This document shows, in pieces, positions 54,480 to 63,957 of a DNA stretch of 64,000 nucleotides. The position numbers and the translations under genes are program-made. The stretch lies in the NCBI RefSeq assembly GCF_902859825.1, contig NZ_CADIKB010000002.1:186001-250000 (forward strand). The letters run 5' to 3'. This DNA comes from Paraburkholderia phenoliruptrix (GTDB lineage Bacteria; Pseudomonadota; Gammaproteobacteria; Burkholderiales; Burkholderiaceae). Below the pieces are notes generated by a model that was not told where the DNA came from, did no database searches, and saw only the letters and a list, made by a program, of their open reading frames with translations. Numbering within the stretch: position 1 is the stretch's first letter; each line of letters opens with the position of its first letter.

Positions 54480-55745
54480 TTAGGCAAGCGCCGTTGAGGC
54501 GTCGGTCAGTGTGGCAAGGTCGATAGTCCGGCCTTGATTCATCCATTTGCGCGAGAGCTTCAGCTCGCGCGGCGTGTTGATGGCGATCACGCCGCGAATC
54601 GCGCCGTCTTCGAGATGGAACAGCGTCGCCCGTTTGGCCGCGAGATCGCCGCGCACAGCCAGCTGTGCATCGGCCGGAATGTCGCCGAGAATCTGCAGAT
54701 TGACGTCGTACTGATCGGACCAGAACCACGGAATATCCGCGTACGGCTCGAACGTGCCGAGCAGCGCTTTCGCCACCGCAATGGCCTGGTTTTGCGCGTT
54801 GGCCCACGATTCCAGCCGCACTCGCCGCTTGAGCCAGGCGCTCGGATGATTCGCTACGTCCCCGCAAGCGAAGATGCGCGGGTCGTCGGTCGCGCCGAAG
54901 TGATCGACCACGATGCCGTCTTCCACCTTCACGCCCGCCGCCTCGGCCAACGCCGTATGCGGGGTGAGGCCGATGCCCGCCACCGCAAAATCGGCGTCGA
55001 GCGTCGAGCCGTCCGCGAAAGTTGCGCGGATGCGAGTCGCGTCGTTCGGATGATCGTCGAGCTTCGTGAGCGCCGCATTCAGGCGCACGTCCACGCCATT
55101 CGCGCGATGCAGTTCCAGCAGGAAAGTGGACACGAGCGGCGGCAACGAGCGCGCGCACAGCCGCGGCGCGCCCTCCACGACCGTCGCCTCGACGCCGAGC
55201 TTGCGCGCGGTTGCCGCGACTTCGAGGCCGATCCAGCCGCCGCCCACCACCAGCACACGCTTGTTGGCACGCAGCCGTTCGCCGAGCGTGAGCGCTTCGT
55301 CGAGCGTGCGCAGATAGGCAATGTGCGAGGTCTTCACGAGCGACTCGGGCAAGCGCCGCGCGGCGCCGCCCGTCGCGATGACAAGGCGGTCGTATTGCAC
55401 TTCGCGTCCCGTTTGCGTGCGGACCGTGCGCGTTTCGCGATCGATCGAGATTGCCGAGTCCGGCTGCCACGCCTCGATGTTCAGCGCGTCGAAATCGTCC
55501 GGCTTGACGAGGCGCACCGTGTCGATGTTCGCCTCGCCGGCGAGCACCGCCTTCGAAAGCGGCGGCCGCTCGTACGGCAGATGCACCTCGTCGGCGATCA
55601 TCACGAGGCGGCCGTCGAAGCCTTCCTTGCGCAGCGTCTTCACCACCCAGCCCGCCGCCTGGCCGCCGCCGATCACGACGATCGTGCGCGGCGCCTCGAG
55701 TTCGGCATGCGCGGCCTGCGCCTTTGCAGTAGCAGCATCAGTCAT
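54480..55745 (-). CDS. ferredoxin--NAD(P)+ reductase of an oxygenase system
   Basis: A 421-residue FAD/NAD oxidoreductase of the BphA4/putidaredoxin-reductase type. FAD motif near the start: TIVVIGGGQAAGWVVKTLRK. NAD motif: RVLVVGGGWIGLEVAATARK. FAD end: IFACGDVANHPSAWLKRRVR. It passes electrons from NADH to a Rieske ferredoxin. Its ATG overlaps the dioxygenase stop by 8 nt (ATGACTGA). No oxygenase or ferredoxin gene is in the window, so its partners should lie beyond the right edge or elsewhere. Confidence 0.92.
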   Translation of the reverse strand: MTDAATAKAQAAHAELEAPRTIVVIGGGQAAGWVVKTLRKEGFDGRLVMIADEVHLPYERPPLSKAVLAGEANIDTVRLVKPDDFDALNIEAWQPDSAISIDRETRTVRTQTGREVQYDRLVIATGGAARRLPESLVKTSHIAYLRTLDEALTLGERLRANKRVLVVGGGWIGLEVAATARKLGVEATVVEGAPRLCARSLPPLVSTFLLELHRANGVDVRLNAALTKLDDHPNDATRIRATFADGSTLDADFAVAGIGLTPHTALAEAAGVKVEDGIVVDHFGATDDPRIFACGDVANHPSAWLKRRVRLESWANAQNQAIAVAKALLGTFEPYADIPWFWSDQYDVNLQILGDIPADAQLAVRGDLAAKRATLFHLEDGAIRGVIAINTPRELKLSRKWMNQGRTIDLATLTDASTALA

Positions 55746-56703
55746 TTTTGCGCTCCGTCATGAACTTGCCTTCCGGCGCCTTCGCGTTTTTCTGGCGACG
55801 CGTATTGCCGTCGATGCCGCCGTCTATCGCCCATTCGGCGAACACGGTCGGGCCGGGTTCGAAATCGCGCGGCTGCCATTCGGGCGTGAGTTGATCCTCA
55901 TCGGCGTAGTACTCGATCAGCCCGCCCGCGGGATTCTGGAAGTACCAGAAGTACGCCGACGAAACCGGATGGCGCCCCGGCCCAAGTTGCGTGTCCCAGC
56001 CGCAGCGGCTGATATGCATGCCGCCGCCGAACACTTCGTGAATGTCGCGCACGGTGAACGCGACGTGGTTCAAACCGCGCTTGCCGTTGGGCAGCGCGAG
56101 CAGAAAAATGTCGTGATGGCCACCGTGCGGCGCGCAACGCATGAACGCACCGCGGCCCGGATAGCGGTCCGACGTCTCGAAGCCGAGCAGCTCGTGATAG
56201 AACTTTTCCTGCTCGGCGAGCCGGTTCGTGAAGAACACGACGTGCCCGACTTCCACCGGCTCGGCGCGTTCGTAGATCGGCGAAGGCTGATCGACGCGCA
56301 AGGTTTGGCCCCACACGTTCGAAGGCGAGCCGTGAATGTCGAGCGAGCGCTTGCGCGTCACTTCCACGCGGATCGCCATGCCGTTCGGGTCGATGCAGCC
56401 GACTGCCTCGTCGGTTTCGAAATGGCCCGGCTGGCCCGTGAAGCGGCCGCGCAGTGCGTCGAGTTCCGCCCGCGTCGCGACGCCCCAGGTCACTTCGCGC
56501 AGCGTCGGACCTTCTTCGAACGCGGGCGGCAACGACGGGTCGGTGGCGTCGACGGCCAGAACCGTGCAGCCGTTGAGCGTCTCAAAGCGCGCGTGCGTTT
56601 CGTCGTGCGCCACTTCCTTCAGGCCCCAGTCGGCGAAAAAGCGGCGACAGATAGCCAGATCCGTCACGCCGTAGGTAATCTGTTCAATGCCGAGAATCGT
56701 CAT
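55738..56703 (-). CDS. VOC extradiol dioxygenase (catechol 2,3-dioxygenase-like)
   Basis: A 321-residue two-domain VOC dioxygenase. The N-terminal domain is IEQITYGVTDLAICRRFFAD. The C-terminal domain carries the likely iron ligands His in EVGHVVFFTNRL, His in LNHVAFTVRD and Glu in GLIEYYADED. It would open an aromatic ring next to a hydroxyl pair. Its 3' end overlaps the reductase start by 8 nt and it follows the aldehyde dehydrogenase by 17 bp. The ring substrate is unknown. Confidence 0.88.
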   Translation of the reverse strand: MTILGIEQITYGVTDLAICRRFFADWGLKEVAHDETHARFETLNGCTVLAVDATDPSLPPAFEEGPTLREVTWGVATRAELDALRGRFTGQPGHFETDEAVGCIDPNGMAIRVEVTRKRSLDIHGSPSNVWGQTLRVDQPSPIYERAEPVEVGHVVFFTNRLAEQEKFYHELLGFETSDRYPGRGAFMRCAPHGGHHDIFLLALPNGKRGLNHVAFTVRDIHEVFGGGMHISRCGWDTQLGPGRHPVSSAYFWYFQNPAGGLIEYYADEDQLTPEWQPRDFEPGPTVFAEWAIDGGIDGNTRRQKNAKAPEGKFMTERKND

Positions 56704-56720
56704 AAAGCGCCTCTTGCGTA

Positions 56721-58220
56721 TTAGTCAGCCCACGCCAGCGGCGCGTCGTTCAAGCCCCAGTAGAGGCTCTTCTGTTGCATGTACTCGCGGATGCCGAGCC
56801 GGCCTTTCTCGCGTCCCATGCCGCTCTCTTTCCAGCCGCTGAACGGCGTCGAAATCGAGAACAGCTTGTAGGTGTTGATCCAGATAGTGCCGGCTTCGAG
56901 CGCGCGGGCAATCCGGTAGGCGCGCTTGTAGTCGCGCGTCCAGATGCCTGCGGCAAGGCCGAACACGCTGTGGTTCGCGTCCTTCAGCAAAGAGGCTTCG
57001 TCATCGAAGGGCATGGCCACGAGCACCGGGCCGAAGATCTCTTCCTGGCAGATGCGTGCGTCGTTGGTGAGGCCTTCGAGAATGGTCGGCTGGTAGTAGG
57101 TGCCCTGTTCGCGGCCGTCGCCGACCGGACGTTCGCCGCCGCACAGAAGCCGGCCGCCTTCTTGCAGACCCAGCGCGACGTAACGCTCCACTGTCTCGCG
57201 GTGCGCTTGCGTGATGAGCGGACCCATTTGCGTCTCCGCGCGCGAAGGATCGCCGACGCGCAGCTTGCGCGCGCCTTCCACGAGACGCTTCATGAACGCG
57301 TCGTAAATCGAGCGCTGCACGAAAAGACGCGAGCCGGCGATACACGCCTCGCCCGACGAACTGAAGATGCCGTACAGCACGCCGTTGACCGCATGATCGA
57401 GATCCGCGTCGTCGAACACGATGGTCGGCGACTTGCCGCCCAGTTCGAGCGAGACCGGCATCAGCTTGTCCGCTGCAATGCGCGCGATGCCGCGGCCCAC
57501 TTCCGTGCCGCCGGTGAACGACACTTTCTTCACGAGCGGATGACGCACGAGCACGTCGCCGATCACCGAACCCTTGCCCGGCAGCACGCTGATTACGCCC
57601 TTCGGCACGCCGGCTTCCTCGCAGATGCGCGCGAGCGCCAACGAAACGAGCGGCGTCACTTCCGCGGGCTTCAATACCACCGCGTTGCCGCCTGCGAGTG
57701 CCGGCGCGAGCTTCTGCGCGTCGGAGGCAATCGGCGAATTCCACGGCGTAATGGCCGCGATCACGCCGATCGGCTCGTACACGCTCATCGTCAGATAGTC
57801 GCCGCGCGAGGGCGTCACTTCTTCGTCGAGCGTTTCGAGGCACGCGGCGAAATAGCGGAACGTGTTGGCCGCGCTCGCCACCAGCACGCGCGTTTCGCCG
57901 ATGGGCTTGCCGTTGTCGCGGCGCTGCAATTGCGCGAGCGCCTCGTGACGCGCCATGATCAGATCGGCGACGCGATACAGAATCAGCGCGCGTTGATGCG
58001 GCTTCAAACCCGACCAGTCGGCGCGGCGCCACGCGAGATCCGCGGCCTCCACGGCTTCGTGGGCGTCGTCGGCATTGGCCGTCGAGATTTCCATGTTGAC
58101 CGACTGATCCGCCGGATACAGGCTTTTGTACGGGTTGCCACGCCCTTGCCGCCATTCGCCGCCGATAAAAATATCGCTGGTCGGCACGAGGCTGGTATCG
58201 AAGTGAGTCATGTCGGTCAT
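56721..58220 (-). CDS. aldehyde dehydrogenase
   Basis: A 499-residue NAD(P)+-dependent ALDH. Cofactor motif: VISVLPGKGSVIGD with TGGTEVGRGIA. General base Glu: SLELGGKSPTIVFDDADLD. Catalytic Cys: SSSGEACIAGSRLFVQ. It is similar to betaine/hydroxymuconic semialdehyde dehydrogenases and of normal length. ATG at 58220 (MTDMTHF); a second ATG three codons later is possible. Placed between the aspartate-dehydrogenase-like and dioxygenase genes, it may oxidise a ring-cleavage semialdehyde or the aldehyde from the ThDP enzyme. Confidence 0.93.
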   Translation of the reverse strand: MTDMTHFDTSLVPTSDIFIGGEWRQGRGNPYKSLYPADQSVNMEISTANADDAHEAVEAADLAWRRADWSGLKPHQRALILYRVADLIMARHEALAQLQRRDNGKPIGETRVLVASAANTFRYFAACLETLDEEVTPSRGDYLTMSVYEPIGVIAAITPWNSPIASDAQKLAPALAGGNAVVLKPAEVTPLVSLALARICEEAGVPKGVISVLPGKGSVIGDVLVRHPLVKKVSFTGGTEVGRGIARIAADKLMPVSLELGGKSPTIVFDDADLDHAVNGVLYGIFSSSGEACIAGSRLFVQRSIYDAFMKRLVEGARKLRVGDPSRAETQMGPLITQAHRETVERYVALGLQEGGRLLCGGERPVGDGREQGTYYQPTILEGLTNDARICQEEIFGPVLVAMPFDDEASLLKDANHSVFGLAAGIWTRDYKRAYRIARALEAGTIWINTYKLFSISTPFSGWKESGMGREKGRLGIREYMQQKSLYWGLNDAPLAWAD

Positions 58221-58266
58221 TCCGGTTTGCTTGAGCGGTTGACTTGAGCGATTGGCTTCGCTCGGC

Positions 58267-59097
58267 TTAAATCACGCAGCGCGCCGCGCGATTGCGGAGC
58301 GCACGAATCGCGCTGTACGCGGTCAACGCCGACGTCTTCGGGTTGTCGGGCAGCGGCTTGCCGCACATTTCCAGCGACATTTCGCCGAATGCGCCGCGCG
58401 CGAGAATGCGGTGCACGTTGCGCGTCACATTCGGATCGGCGATCAGGCGGACAGTCGTCTGATCGAGTCCGAGGCCGGCCAGCGCAACGGTCGCGGCCAC
58501 GTTGGCATTCTTCGGATAAAGGCGCGCCGCTTCTCGCGCGCTGCCTTCGAAAATCACGCGCTCTTCCTTCAGCGCGTTCAGATCGCAGACCTGTTCGGCA
58601 GGCGTGCCGAGCCAGCCGGTGGGCGGCTTGCGGCCCGTGTACAGCACTTCATCGAGACCGCCGAGCTTGGCCGCGGCCAATGCGTCCACGCCGCCGATGG
58701 CGCCCGACAGCAGCGTCAACGTCGCGTCGCCTTCGTCGGCGGCCGCCGACAACGCGTCGAGCAGCATCACGTCGGACAACGCGCCGATCGACGCGACCGC
58801 GCAATCCGTGCCGGCCTTGAGCAAAGGCACTACGTGATCCACCAGCGCGCTGTGTCCTGCGCACTCCAGCGCGAAGTGCGGCCGGCTGGAAAGCGCGGAC
58901 ACGGAGGCGACCACATCCACCGCGCCGCCGACCACTCCACGCACCGACGCCATATGATGTTCCGGCACGATCACGTGCGACACGCGCACAGCCGGATCAG
59001 CGGCAACCGAGCGATACACCGCCTGGCCGATTGCGCCGAAGCCGATCATCGCGACGTCGACCGGTGCATGATGCCCCGCGTAGCCCGCTTCACGCAT
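58267..59097 (-). CDS. L-aspartate dehydrogenase-like protein
   Basis: A 276-residue protein of the aspartate dehydrogenase family. NAD motif: [20 protein letters not shown]. The catalytic region is [20 protein letters not shown] and [12 protein letters not shown], with the conserved His in NVHRI. The end is [19 protein letters not shown]. Classic members make iminoaspartate or reductively aminate oxaloacetate. In a ring-cleavage operon it may act on another amino or keto acid. Its ATG overlaps the ThDP enzyme stop by 8 nt (ATGCGTGA). Confidence 0.88.
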   Translation of the reverse strand: MREAGYAGHHAPVDVAMIGFGAIGQAVYRSVAADPAVRVSHVIVPEHHMASVRGVVGGAVDVVASVSALSSRPHFALECAGHSALVDHVVPLLKAGTDCAVASIGALSDVMLLDALSAAADEGDATLTLLSGAIGGVDALAAAKLGGLDEVLYTGRKPPTGWLGTPAEQVCDLNALKEERVIFEGSAREAARLYPKNANVAATVALAGLGLDQTTVRLIADPNVTRNVHRILARGAFGEMSLEMCGKPLPDNPKTSALTAYSAIRALRNRAARCVI

Positions 59098-60748
59098 GTT
59101 CCGGCTCCTCTTTCTTGACGGGCGGCCCCGCGAACGCGGTGGCGAACGAGCCGACCGACAGCATGTCGACTTCCACCAACACCGGCCCGGTTTTCGCCAT
59201 GCCTTCGCGGATGATCGCGTCGGCCTGATCGAGCGACTTGATGCGGTAATGCGTGAGCTTCAGGCTTTCGCAGAACTGAGCAAAATCCGGCTGATGCAGA
59301 TCGACATAGCAGCGGCGCCCACCATAGTGCGCATCCTGAATGTTGCGGATCACGCCGTAGCACTGATCGTTCATCAGTACGATCATCACGTTGGCGTTTT
59401 CCTGGACGGCTGTCGCGAGTTCGCCGACATTCACCATCAAGCCGCCGTCGCCGACGAGGCACACGGTTTTCGCCGCGCTGCCCGCGAGCGCCGCGCCGAT
59501 GCCCATCTGCATGCCCTGGCCGATGCCGCCGCCCAACGCATGCACGCCTGCGCGCGGCGAGAAAATCTTCAGCATGCGGTTGCCCCACGTGCTGTTCGAA
59601 ATCGTGACGTCGCGCACCCAGTTATAGTCGCGACCCACCGCCGCCTGCAGCGCGTCCACGAGCCGCTTGTAAGGGCCGAGGCCCTTGCTCACATCGGCGA
59701 CGGCGCTTTCGCGCGCTGCCGCAAGATCCTGCGCGAAGGCCGGATCGACCTTGATGCGGCCTTCCAGCAGTGTCGCGAGTTCTTCCAGCACGGCGCTCGC
59801 GTCGCCGTGCACGAACATTTCGTTGCGATAGCCGCGGTTATCGGCCAGCGCGTCGGCGTCGATGCGATACAGCGGCTGAGGCAGCGCGAGCTTGTATTTG
59901 AGCGTCTCGTTGCCGCGCAAACGCGAGCCGACGACCACCAATGCATCGCAGGTCTTATAGAAGCTTTCGACGGCGGCATGCACATTGAAGGCGCCGAGCG
60001 TCGCGGGATGATCTTCCGGCAGCACGCCGCGGCCCTGCACGCTCGTCACGACGCCGAAGCCGAGCGCGACGAGACGCTCCACAGCCTGCGTCGCATGACG
60101 CGCGCCGCCGCCGAGCCACAACAAGGGGCGCTTCGCCTTGGCGAGCTGCTCCGCGAGTTGCGCGACGCGCTTTGCGCAGTGCGTGAGCGTGGCGATGTGC
60201 GGAGCCGCCAGATCCGCGGGCCATTCAATTTCGGCTGCCTGAATGTCGATGGGAATTTCGACGCTGACGGGACCGCTCGGCGCCGTTTGCGCAACGCGCA
60301 CGGCTTCGCGGATAGTGGGCAGCGCGGTTTCGACAGAACGCACGCGATACGCGGCCTTGGAGATGGACTGCAGCATCGACAACTGGTCCGGCGCTTCGTG
60401 AATGTAGGCGAGATCTTTGTCGAGGTATTCGGTTTCGATCTGACCGGTCACGTGCAGCAGCGCGGTGCCGGCAGTAAGCGCCTCGACCATGGCGCCCGCT
60501 GCATTGCCCGCTGCGGTGCCCGTGCTGGTGAAGGCCACGCCGAGGCCGCCGGAGACGCGCGCGAGACCGTCGGCCATGTTCACGGCGCCGGCTTCGCCGC
60601 GCGCGCCGACATAGCGAATCTTGCCGCGCTTGTGGATCGCGTCGAGGATCGGCATGTTGTGGATCGAGATCACGCCGAATGCAGTTTTTACGCCGCATTG
60701 CTCGAGAAAGGCGGCGATCAGCTCGCCAACGGTGGTTGTATTAGACAT
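59090..60748 (-). CDS. thiamine diphosphate-dependent enzyme (benzoylformate decarboxylase/acetolactate synthase-like)
   Basis: A 552-residue ThDP enzyme with the three usual domains. Cofactor-activating Glu: [20 protein letters not shown]. Central domain: [20 protein letters not shown]. ThDP/Mg motif: [20 protein letters not shown] ... [12 protein letters not shown]. It would decarboxylate or carboligate a 2-keto acid. The ATG at 60748 overlaps the SDR stop by 8 nt; an upstream start at 60772 is possible. The aldehyde it may make could feed the ALDH. Confidence 0.92.
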   Translation of the reverse strand: MSNTTTVGELIAAFLEQCGVKTAFGVISIHNMPILDAIHKRGKIRYVGARGEAGAVNMADGLARVSGGLGVAFTSTGTAAGNAAGAMVEALTAGTALLHVTGQIETEYLDKDLAYIHEAPDQLSMLQSISKAAYRVRSVETALPTIREAVRVAQTAPSGPVSVEIPIDIQAAEIEWPADLAAPHIATLTHCAKRVAQLAEQLAKAKRPLLWLGGGARHATQAVERLVALGFGVVTSVQGRGVLPEDHPATLGAFNVHAAVESFYKTCDALVVVGSRLRGNETLKYKLALPQPLYRIDADALADNRGYRNEMFVHGDASAVLEELATLLEGRIKVDPAFAQDLAAARESAVADVSKGLGPYKRLVDALQAAVGRDYNWVRDVTISNSTWGNRMLKIFSPRAGVHALGGGIGQGMQMGIGAALAGSAAKTVCLVGDGGLMVNVGELATAVQENANVMIVLMNDQCYGVIRNIQDAHYGGRRCYVDLHQPDFAQFCESLKLTHYRIKSLDQADAIIREGMAKTGPVLVEVDMLSVGSFATAFAGPPVKKEEPEHA

Positions 60749-61547
60749 GTCGTGCAACGCCTCCAGAAACATCGATGTGACTGCCCGTCGTGTAGGACGA
60801 CAGCGTCGTAGCCAGATAAAAGAGCGCTTGAGCGGCTTCCTCGGGTTTGCCGAAGCGGCCTAGCGGAATATTTTTCTTGCGCGCCAGCTCGGCGGTCCAG
60901 TCGTCCCAGCTCTGGCCGGGCTGCGCTTCTTTTGCGTAACGGCGGCGCCATTGCCCCGATTCGACAATGCCGATCAGAATCGAATTGACGCGCACGCGCT
61001 GCGGCGCGAGTTCCACCGCCAGCGACTTGATGAGGTTTTGCACGCCCGCACGCGCCGACGAAGTCGCCACCATGTGCGGCTCCGGTTGCAGCGCAAGCAG
61101 CGAATTCACGCACACAATCGCTGCGTTGCCCGAGCCCGCGGCATCGCGCAGCATCGGCAAGAACGCGCGGGTCGGGCGGATCACGCTGAAGTACTTGAGG
61201 TCGAGCTCCTCGCGCCAGGCTTCGTCGCTGGTGTCGGCGAAGGTGGACACGCGGCCCTGGCCTGCGTTGTTGATCAGCATGTCCGTGCGGCCAAAGCGTG
61301 CTTGCACGGCTTCTGCAAACGCGCTGACGTCTTCGGTATTCAGCACGTCGCAGCGGCGCGCGAGCAACCGCGCGTCCGGATACTTCGCGCTAAGCGCGGC
61401 CTCGGCTTGCGCGAGGCGCTCCGTATCGCGGCCGCAAATCGCAACCGATGCGCCGGCTCGCAGGAACAGTTGCGCGCACGCGAGGCCGATGCCGGACGAG
61501 CCGCCCGTCACCACCGCGACCTGCCCGTTCAGATCGATTTGAATCAT
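60741..61547 (-). CDS. short-chain dehydrogenase/reductase lacking the YxxxK motif
   Basis: A 268-residue SDR. Cofactor motif is intact: VAVVTGGSSGIGLACAQLF. The NNAG segment is MLINNAGQGRVS. The active-site Ser is in IVCVNSLLALQPE, but where YxxxK is expected the sequence is MVATSSARAGVQNLIKSLA, so Tyr and Lys are replaced by Thr and Arg. It may be a binding or regulatory SDR or use altered chemistry. The C-terminus [17 protein letters not shown] is normal. ATGA overlap with the IclR stop. Confidence 0.9.
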   Translation of the reverse strand: MIQIDLNGQVAVVTGGSSGIGLACAQLFLRAGASVAICGRDTERLAQAEAALSAKYPDARLLARRCDVLNTEDVSAFAEAVQARFGRTDMLINNAGQGRVSTFADTSDEAWREELDLKYFSVIRPTRAFLPMLRDAAGSGNAAIVCVNSLLALQPEPHMVATSSARAGVQNLIKSLAVELAPQRVRVNSILIGIVESGQWRRRYAKEAQPGQSWDDWTAELARKKNIPLGRFGKPEEAAQALFYLATTLSSYTTGSHIDVSGGVARHV

Positions 61548-62464
61548 TTGAGCCCCAGTGCCTTCATGTATTTGCTGCCGGAATTCGACGCGTTGCCGGG
61601 ACGGTAATTGAGCCGCTGCGAGAGTTCGCCGGCCGCGCGGCGCACCTTGTCGACGAGGCCGCTGTCGAGCAGCGACGCGTCGATTTCCTGGCGCGGAATC
61701 GTCGTCGTGATCACGGCGACGATGCGCCCCGTGTCGTTGCGCACCGGCGCGCTCACCACCGAAATGCCGCGCTCGAACGACGACTCGCTGATCGCAAAAC
61801 CGCGCCGCGCGTCGTCGCGGATCCGTTCGTAGAGTTCATCTACCGTGGCAGGCGTTTGCCGTGTGAAGCGCTCCAGTTCCGGTTCCGGATAGAGCTTTTT
61901 CAATTCGTCGAGCGTCAGGTCGCCCATCAGCACCTGGCCGTGCGTGGTCGCATACGCGGGCAAGCGCGTGCCGACGTTGACCTTCACGGAACTGAAAATG
62001 GGTGCATGGCTTTGCGCCTTCGCGACAAAGACGACGTCGCGTCCATCGCGAATCACAATGTGCGTGGTGAGGCCGGTGTCGTCGCGCAGTGCTTCGATGA
62101 TCGGCAAGCCGAGGTCGGTCAACTCCAGCGAGCTTAGATATTCGAAGCCGAGGCGCAGCACCGCCACGCCGAGCCGATAGTAGCGGTCCTTGTCCGCGCG
62201 CTCGAGAAAGCCCAGCGACTCGAGCGTTTGCAGCAAACGGAAAACCGTCGTGCGAGGAATCTTCAGGCGCCTCGATAATTCCGGGGCGCCGAGAACGGGC
62301 TCACGTGGCGAAAACTCGGTCAGTATCTTCAGACCGCGCTCCAGACCCGGCACGCGATAGCTCGATTCGCCGCCGCTGTCGTTGTGGTTGCCGTTTTGCT
62401 CGTTGTTGTGCTCGTTGTTGCGCTCGTCTTCCGCGTCGCGCTCATTGAGGGTCTCGGGCGTCAT
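61544..62464 (-). CDS. IclR family transcriptional regulator
   Basis: A 306-residue IclR protein. An unusual Asn/Glu/Asp-rich tail (residues 5-33: NERDAEDERNNEHNNEQNG...) precedes the HTH (LERGLKILTEFSPREPVLGA, LSRRLKIPRTTVFRLLQTLE). The effector domain follows (GTRLPAYATTHGQVLMGDLT, AISESSFERGISVVSAPVRN). It lies inside the operon, not at its edge: the start follows the hydrolase stop directly and its end overlaps the SDR. It therefore is co-expressed with the pathway and probably senses a pathway aromatic. Confidence 0.93.
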   Translation of the reverse strand: MTPETLNERDAEDERNNEHNNEQNGNHNDSGGESSYRVPGLERGLKILTEFSPREPVLGAPELSRRLKIPRTTVFRLLQTLESLGFLERADKDRYYRLGVAVLRLGFEYLSSLELTDLGLPIIEALRDDTGLTTHIVIRDGRDVVFVAKAQSHAPIFSSVKVNVGTRLPAYATTHGQVLMGDLTLDELKKLYPEPELERFTRQTPATVDELYERIRDDARRGFAISESSFERGISVVSAPVRNDTGRIVAVITTTIPRQEIDASLLDSGLVDKVRRAAGELSQRLNYRPGNASNSGSKYMKALGLK

Positions 62465-63367
62465 TTATTGGCTCCGTGGTCCGGCGCTTGCGCGGCTGAA
62501 CGTGTCGATGATCGCGTTGTACGCGGCGTCGGCTTCGATATAGCCGGCGTGCCCCGCGCGCGGCACCACCTGCAGCGGCGTGCCGGCCGCGAGTGCGAGC
62601 CGCTCGCAGGCGGCGGGGGGCGTGATGGTGTCGTCGGCGCCGACCGCCACGTTGACGCGGCCCTTGAAGCGCGCGAGATCGGCGGCGAGATCCGCGTTGG
62701 CCAGCAGATGCGTGGCCTGCGCGTAGCCATGGGGAATCACGCGCGACATGTTCCAACGCACCCATGCGCGTGCTTCGTCGCTCGCCTGCTCAGACAACAT
62801 ATTGGCGCTGCGTGTGTCGGCGAGGCCTTGCGGGCCGAGCTCGTTCAGCATCGCAAGACGCTGGTCGCGCCTGGCTTCGCGCACTTGCGCGGCTGCCGCG
62901 CCGTAGCCGCCGGCGGGCGAGAGCAGCAGCAGGCCTGCCACACGCTCCGGATGGCTCGCGGCAAACGCCCCAGCGATGATTGCGCCAAGCGAATGCCCCA
63001 CCAACACGCAGCGTTCGATGTGAAGCGCGGCGAGCCATTCACCGAGCATGCTTGCGTAATCGCTTGCCGCGGGCGACGCCGCAGCAACCGGCGTCGATTC
63101 GCCATAACCGGGCGCGTCCCACGCCAGCACGCGACGGCGTGCGCCCAGCGACTCCAATTGCTGCACCCACGAAGCCGCGCCCGAACCGATACCGTGCAGC
63201 AGCACCAGCGGCAACGCGTTATCCGCGGCGCGAGCGGCATCTTCGACACGATTCGCTTCGCGATAGCTCAGCGTGCGTCGCTGTGCGAGCGCGATCTGCC
63301 GGGCAGGAAAGCGTGCAAGGCGTGCTTCGAGCGTGGCGTTCGCATCGGTGAGAGCGGTGGCGGACAT
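62465..63367 (-). CDS. alpha/beta hydrolase (meta-cleavage product hydrolase-like)
   Basis: A 300-residue alpha/beta hydrolase. Oxyanion motif: LVLLHGIGSGAASWVQQLES. Nucleophile elbow: VLVGHSLGAIIAG (Ser). Acid: VAVGADDTITPPAACE. Base: VPRAGHAGYIEAD. The overall pattern matches hydrolases acting on C-C bonds of ring-cleavage products, which suits the extradiol dioxygenase downstream. ATG at 63367 is used (GAAG 7 nt before); a GTG at 63391 would add 8 residues. It is 36 bp after the cupin gene. Confidence 0.9.
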   Translation of the reverse strand: MSATALTDANATLEARLARFPARQIALAQRRTLSYREANRVEDAARAADNALPLVLLHGIGSGAASWVQQLESLGARRRVLAWDAPGYGESTPVAAASPAASDYASMLGEWLAALHIERCVLVGHSLGAIIAGAFAASHPERVAGLLLLSPAGGYGAAAAQVREARRDQRLAMLNELGPQGLADTRSANMLSEQASDEARAWVRWNMSRVIPHGYAQATHLLANADLAADLARFKGRVNVAVGADDTITPPAACERLALAAGTPLQVVPRAGHAGYIEADAAYNAIIDTFSRASAGPRSQ

Positions 63368-63403
63368 GATCTGCTTCGCGGGAATGTTCACAAGGAGGTA
63401 GGT

Positions 63404-63931
63404 TTAGCGCTTGAGCTTCGCGAGCGGCGAATCCGGCGGATACGTCGGCGTAATGGGCTTAGGAGAACCGAGCATCACGCACATCAAGGCATCTTCTTCG
63501 CCGACGTTGATTTCGGTGCGATAGACGCCCGGCGGCACGGAAATCAGATCGCGCTCGCCGAGCACGGCCTCCCACGTTTCGCCGTCTTTCTCGCAGATCA
63601 CCTTCATCTTGCCGCGCAGCACAAAGAAAATTTCTTCGACGTCCATATGAATATGGCTCGGGCCGATATTGCCGGCCGGAATCACCATCGTCGAAAACGT
63701 GAAGCCGCCTGCCGGCACCGTATTCACGTCTTTCGCGACGCCCGTGCCGCCCGTGCCCACATAGCGCATCTGCGCGCGGCGGTACTTCGGGTCGTAATCG
63801 GCCTGAAACTTCAGCGCGTCCCAGTCGTAGCGACGCGTTGCAAAGCGTGCGACGCGGCTGTCCAGCCACTGTGCAAAGCTTGCGTCCTCGGGCTGGTCCC
63901 ACGATTTGCGTTCGATTTCGGCGTCCGCCAT
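63404..63931 (-). CDS. cupin-domain protein
   Basis: A 175-residue single-cupin protein. Metal motif: GPSHIHMDVEEIFFVLRGKM (HxH...E). The second cupin half is SVPPGVYRTEINVGEEDALM. It may be a small dioxygenase, an isomerase or a binding protein of the pathway. AAAGGAG precedes the ATG by 6 nt. It is the second visible gene of the operon, 26 bp from the end of the partial SDR gene. Confidence 0.9.
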   Translation of the reverse strand: MADAEIERKSWDQPEDASFAQWLDSRVARFATRRYDWDALKFQADYDPKYRRAQMRYVGTGGTGVAKDVNTVPAGGFTFSTMVIPAGNIGPSHIHMDVEEIFFVLRGKMKVICEKDGETWEAVLGERDLISVPPGVYRTEINVGEEDALMCVMLGSPKPITPTYPPDSPLAKLKR

Positions 63932-63957
63932 CTCTTTCTCCTTTCGATTCGACAAGA

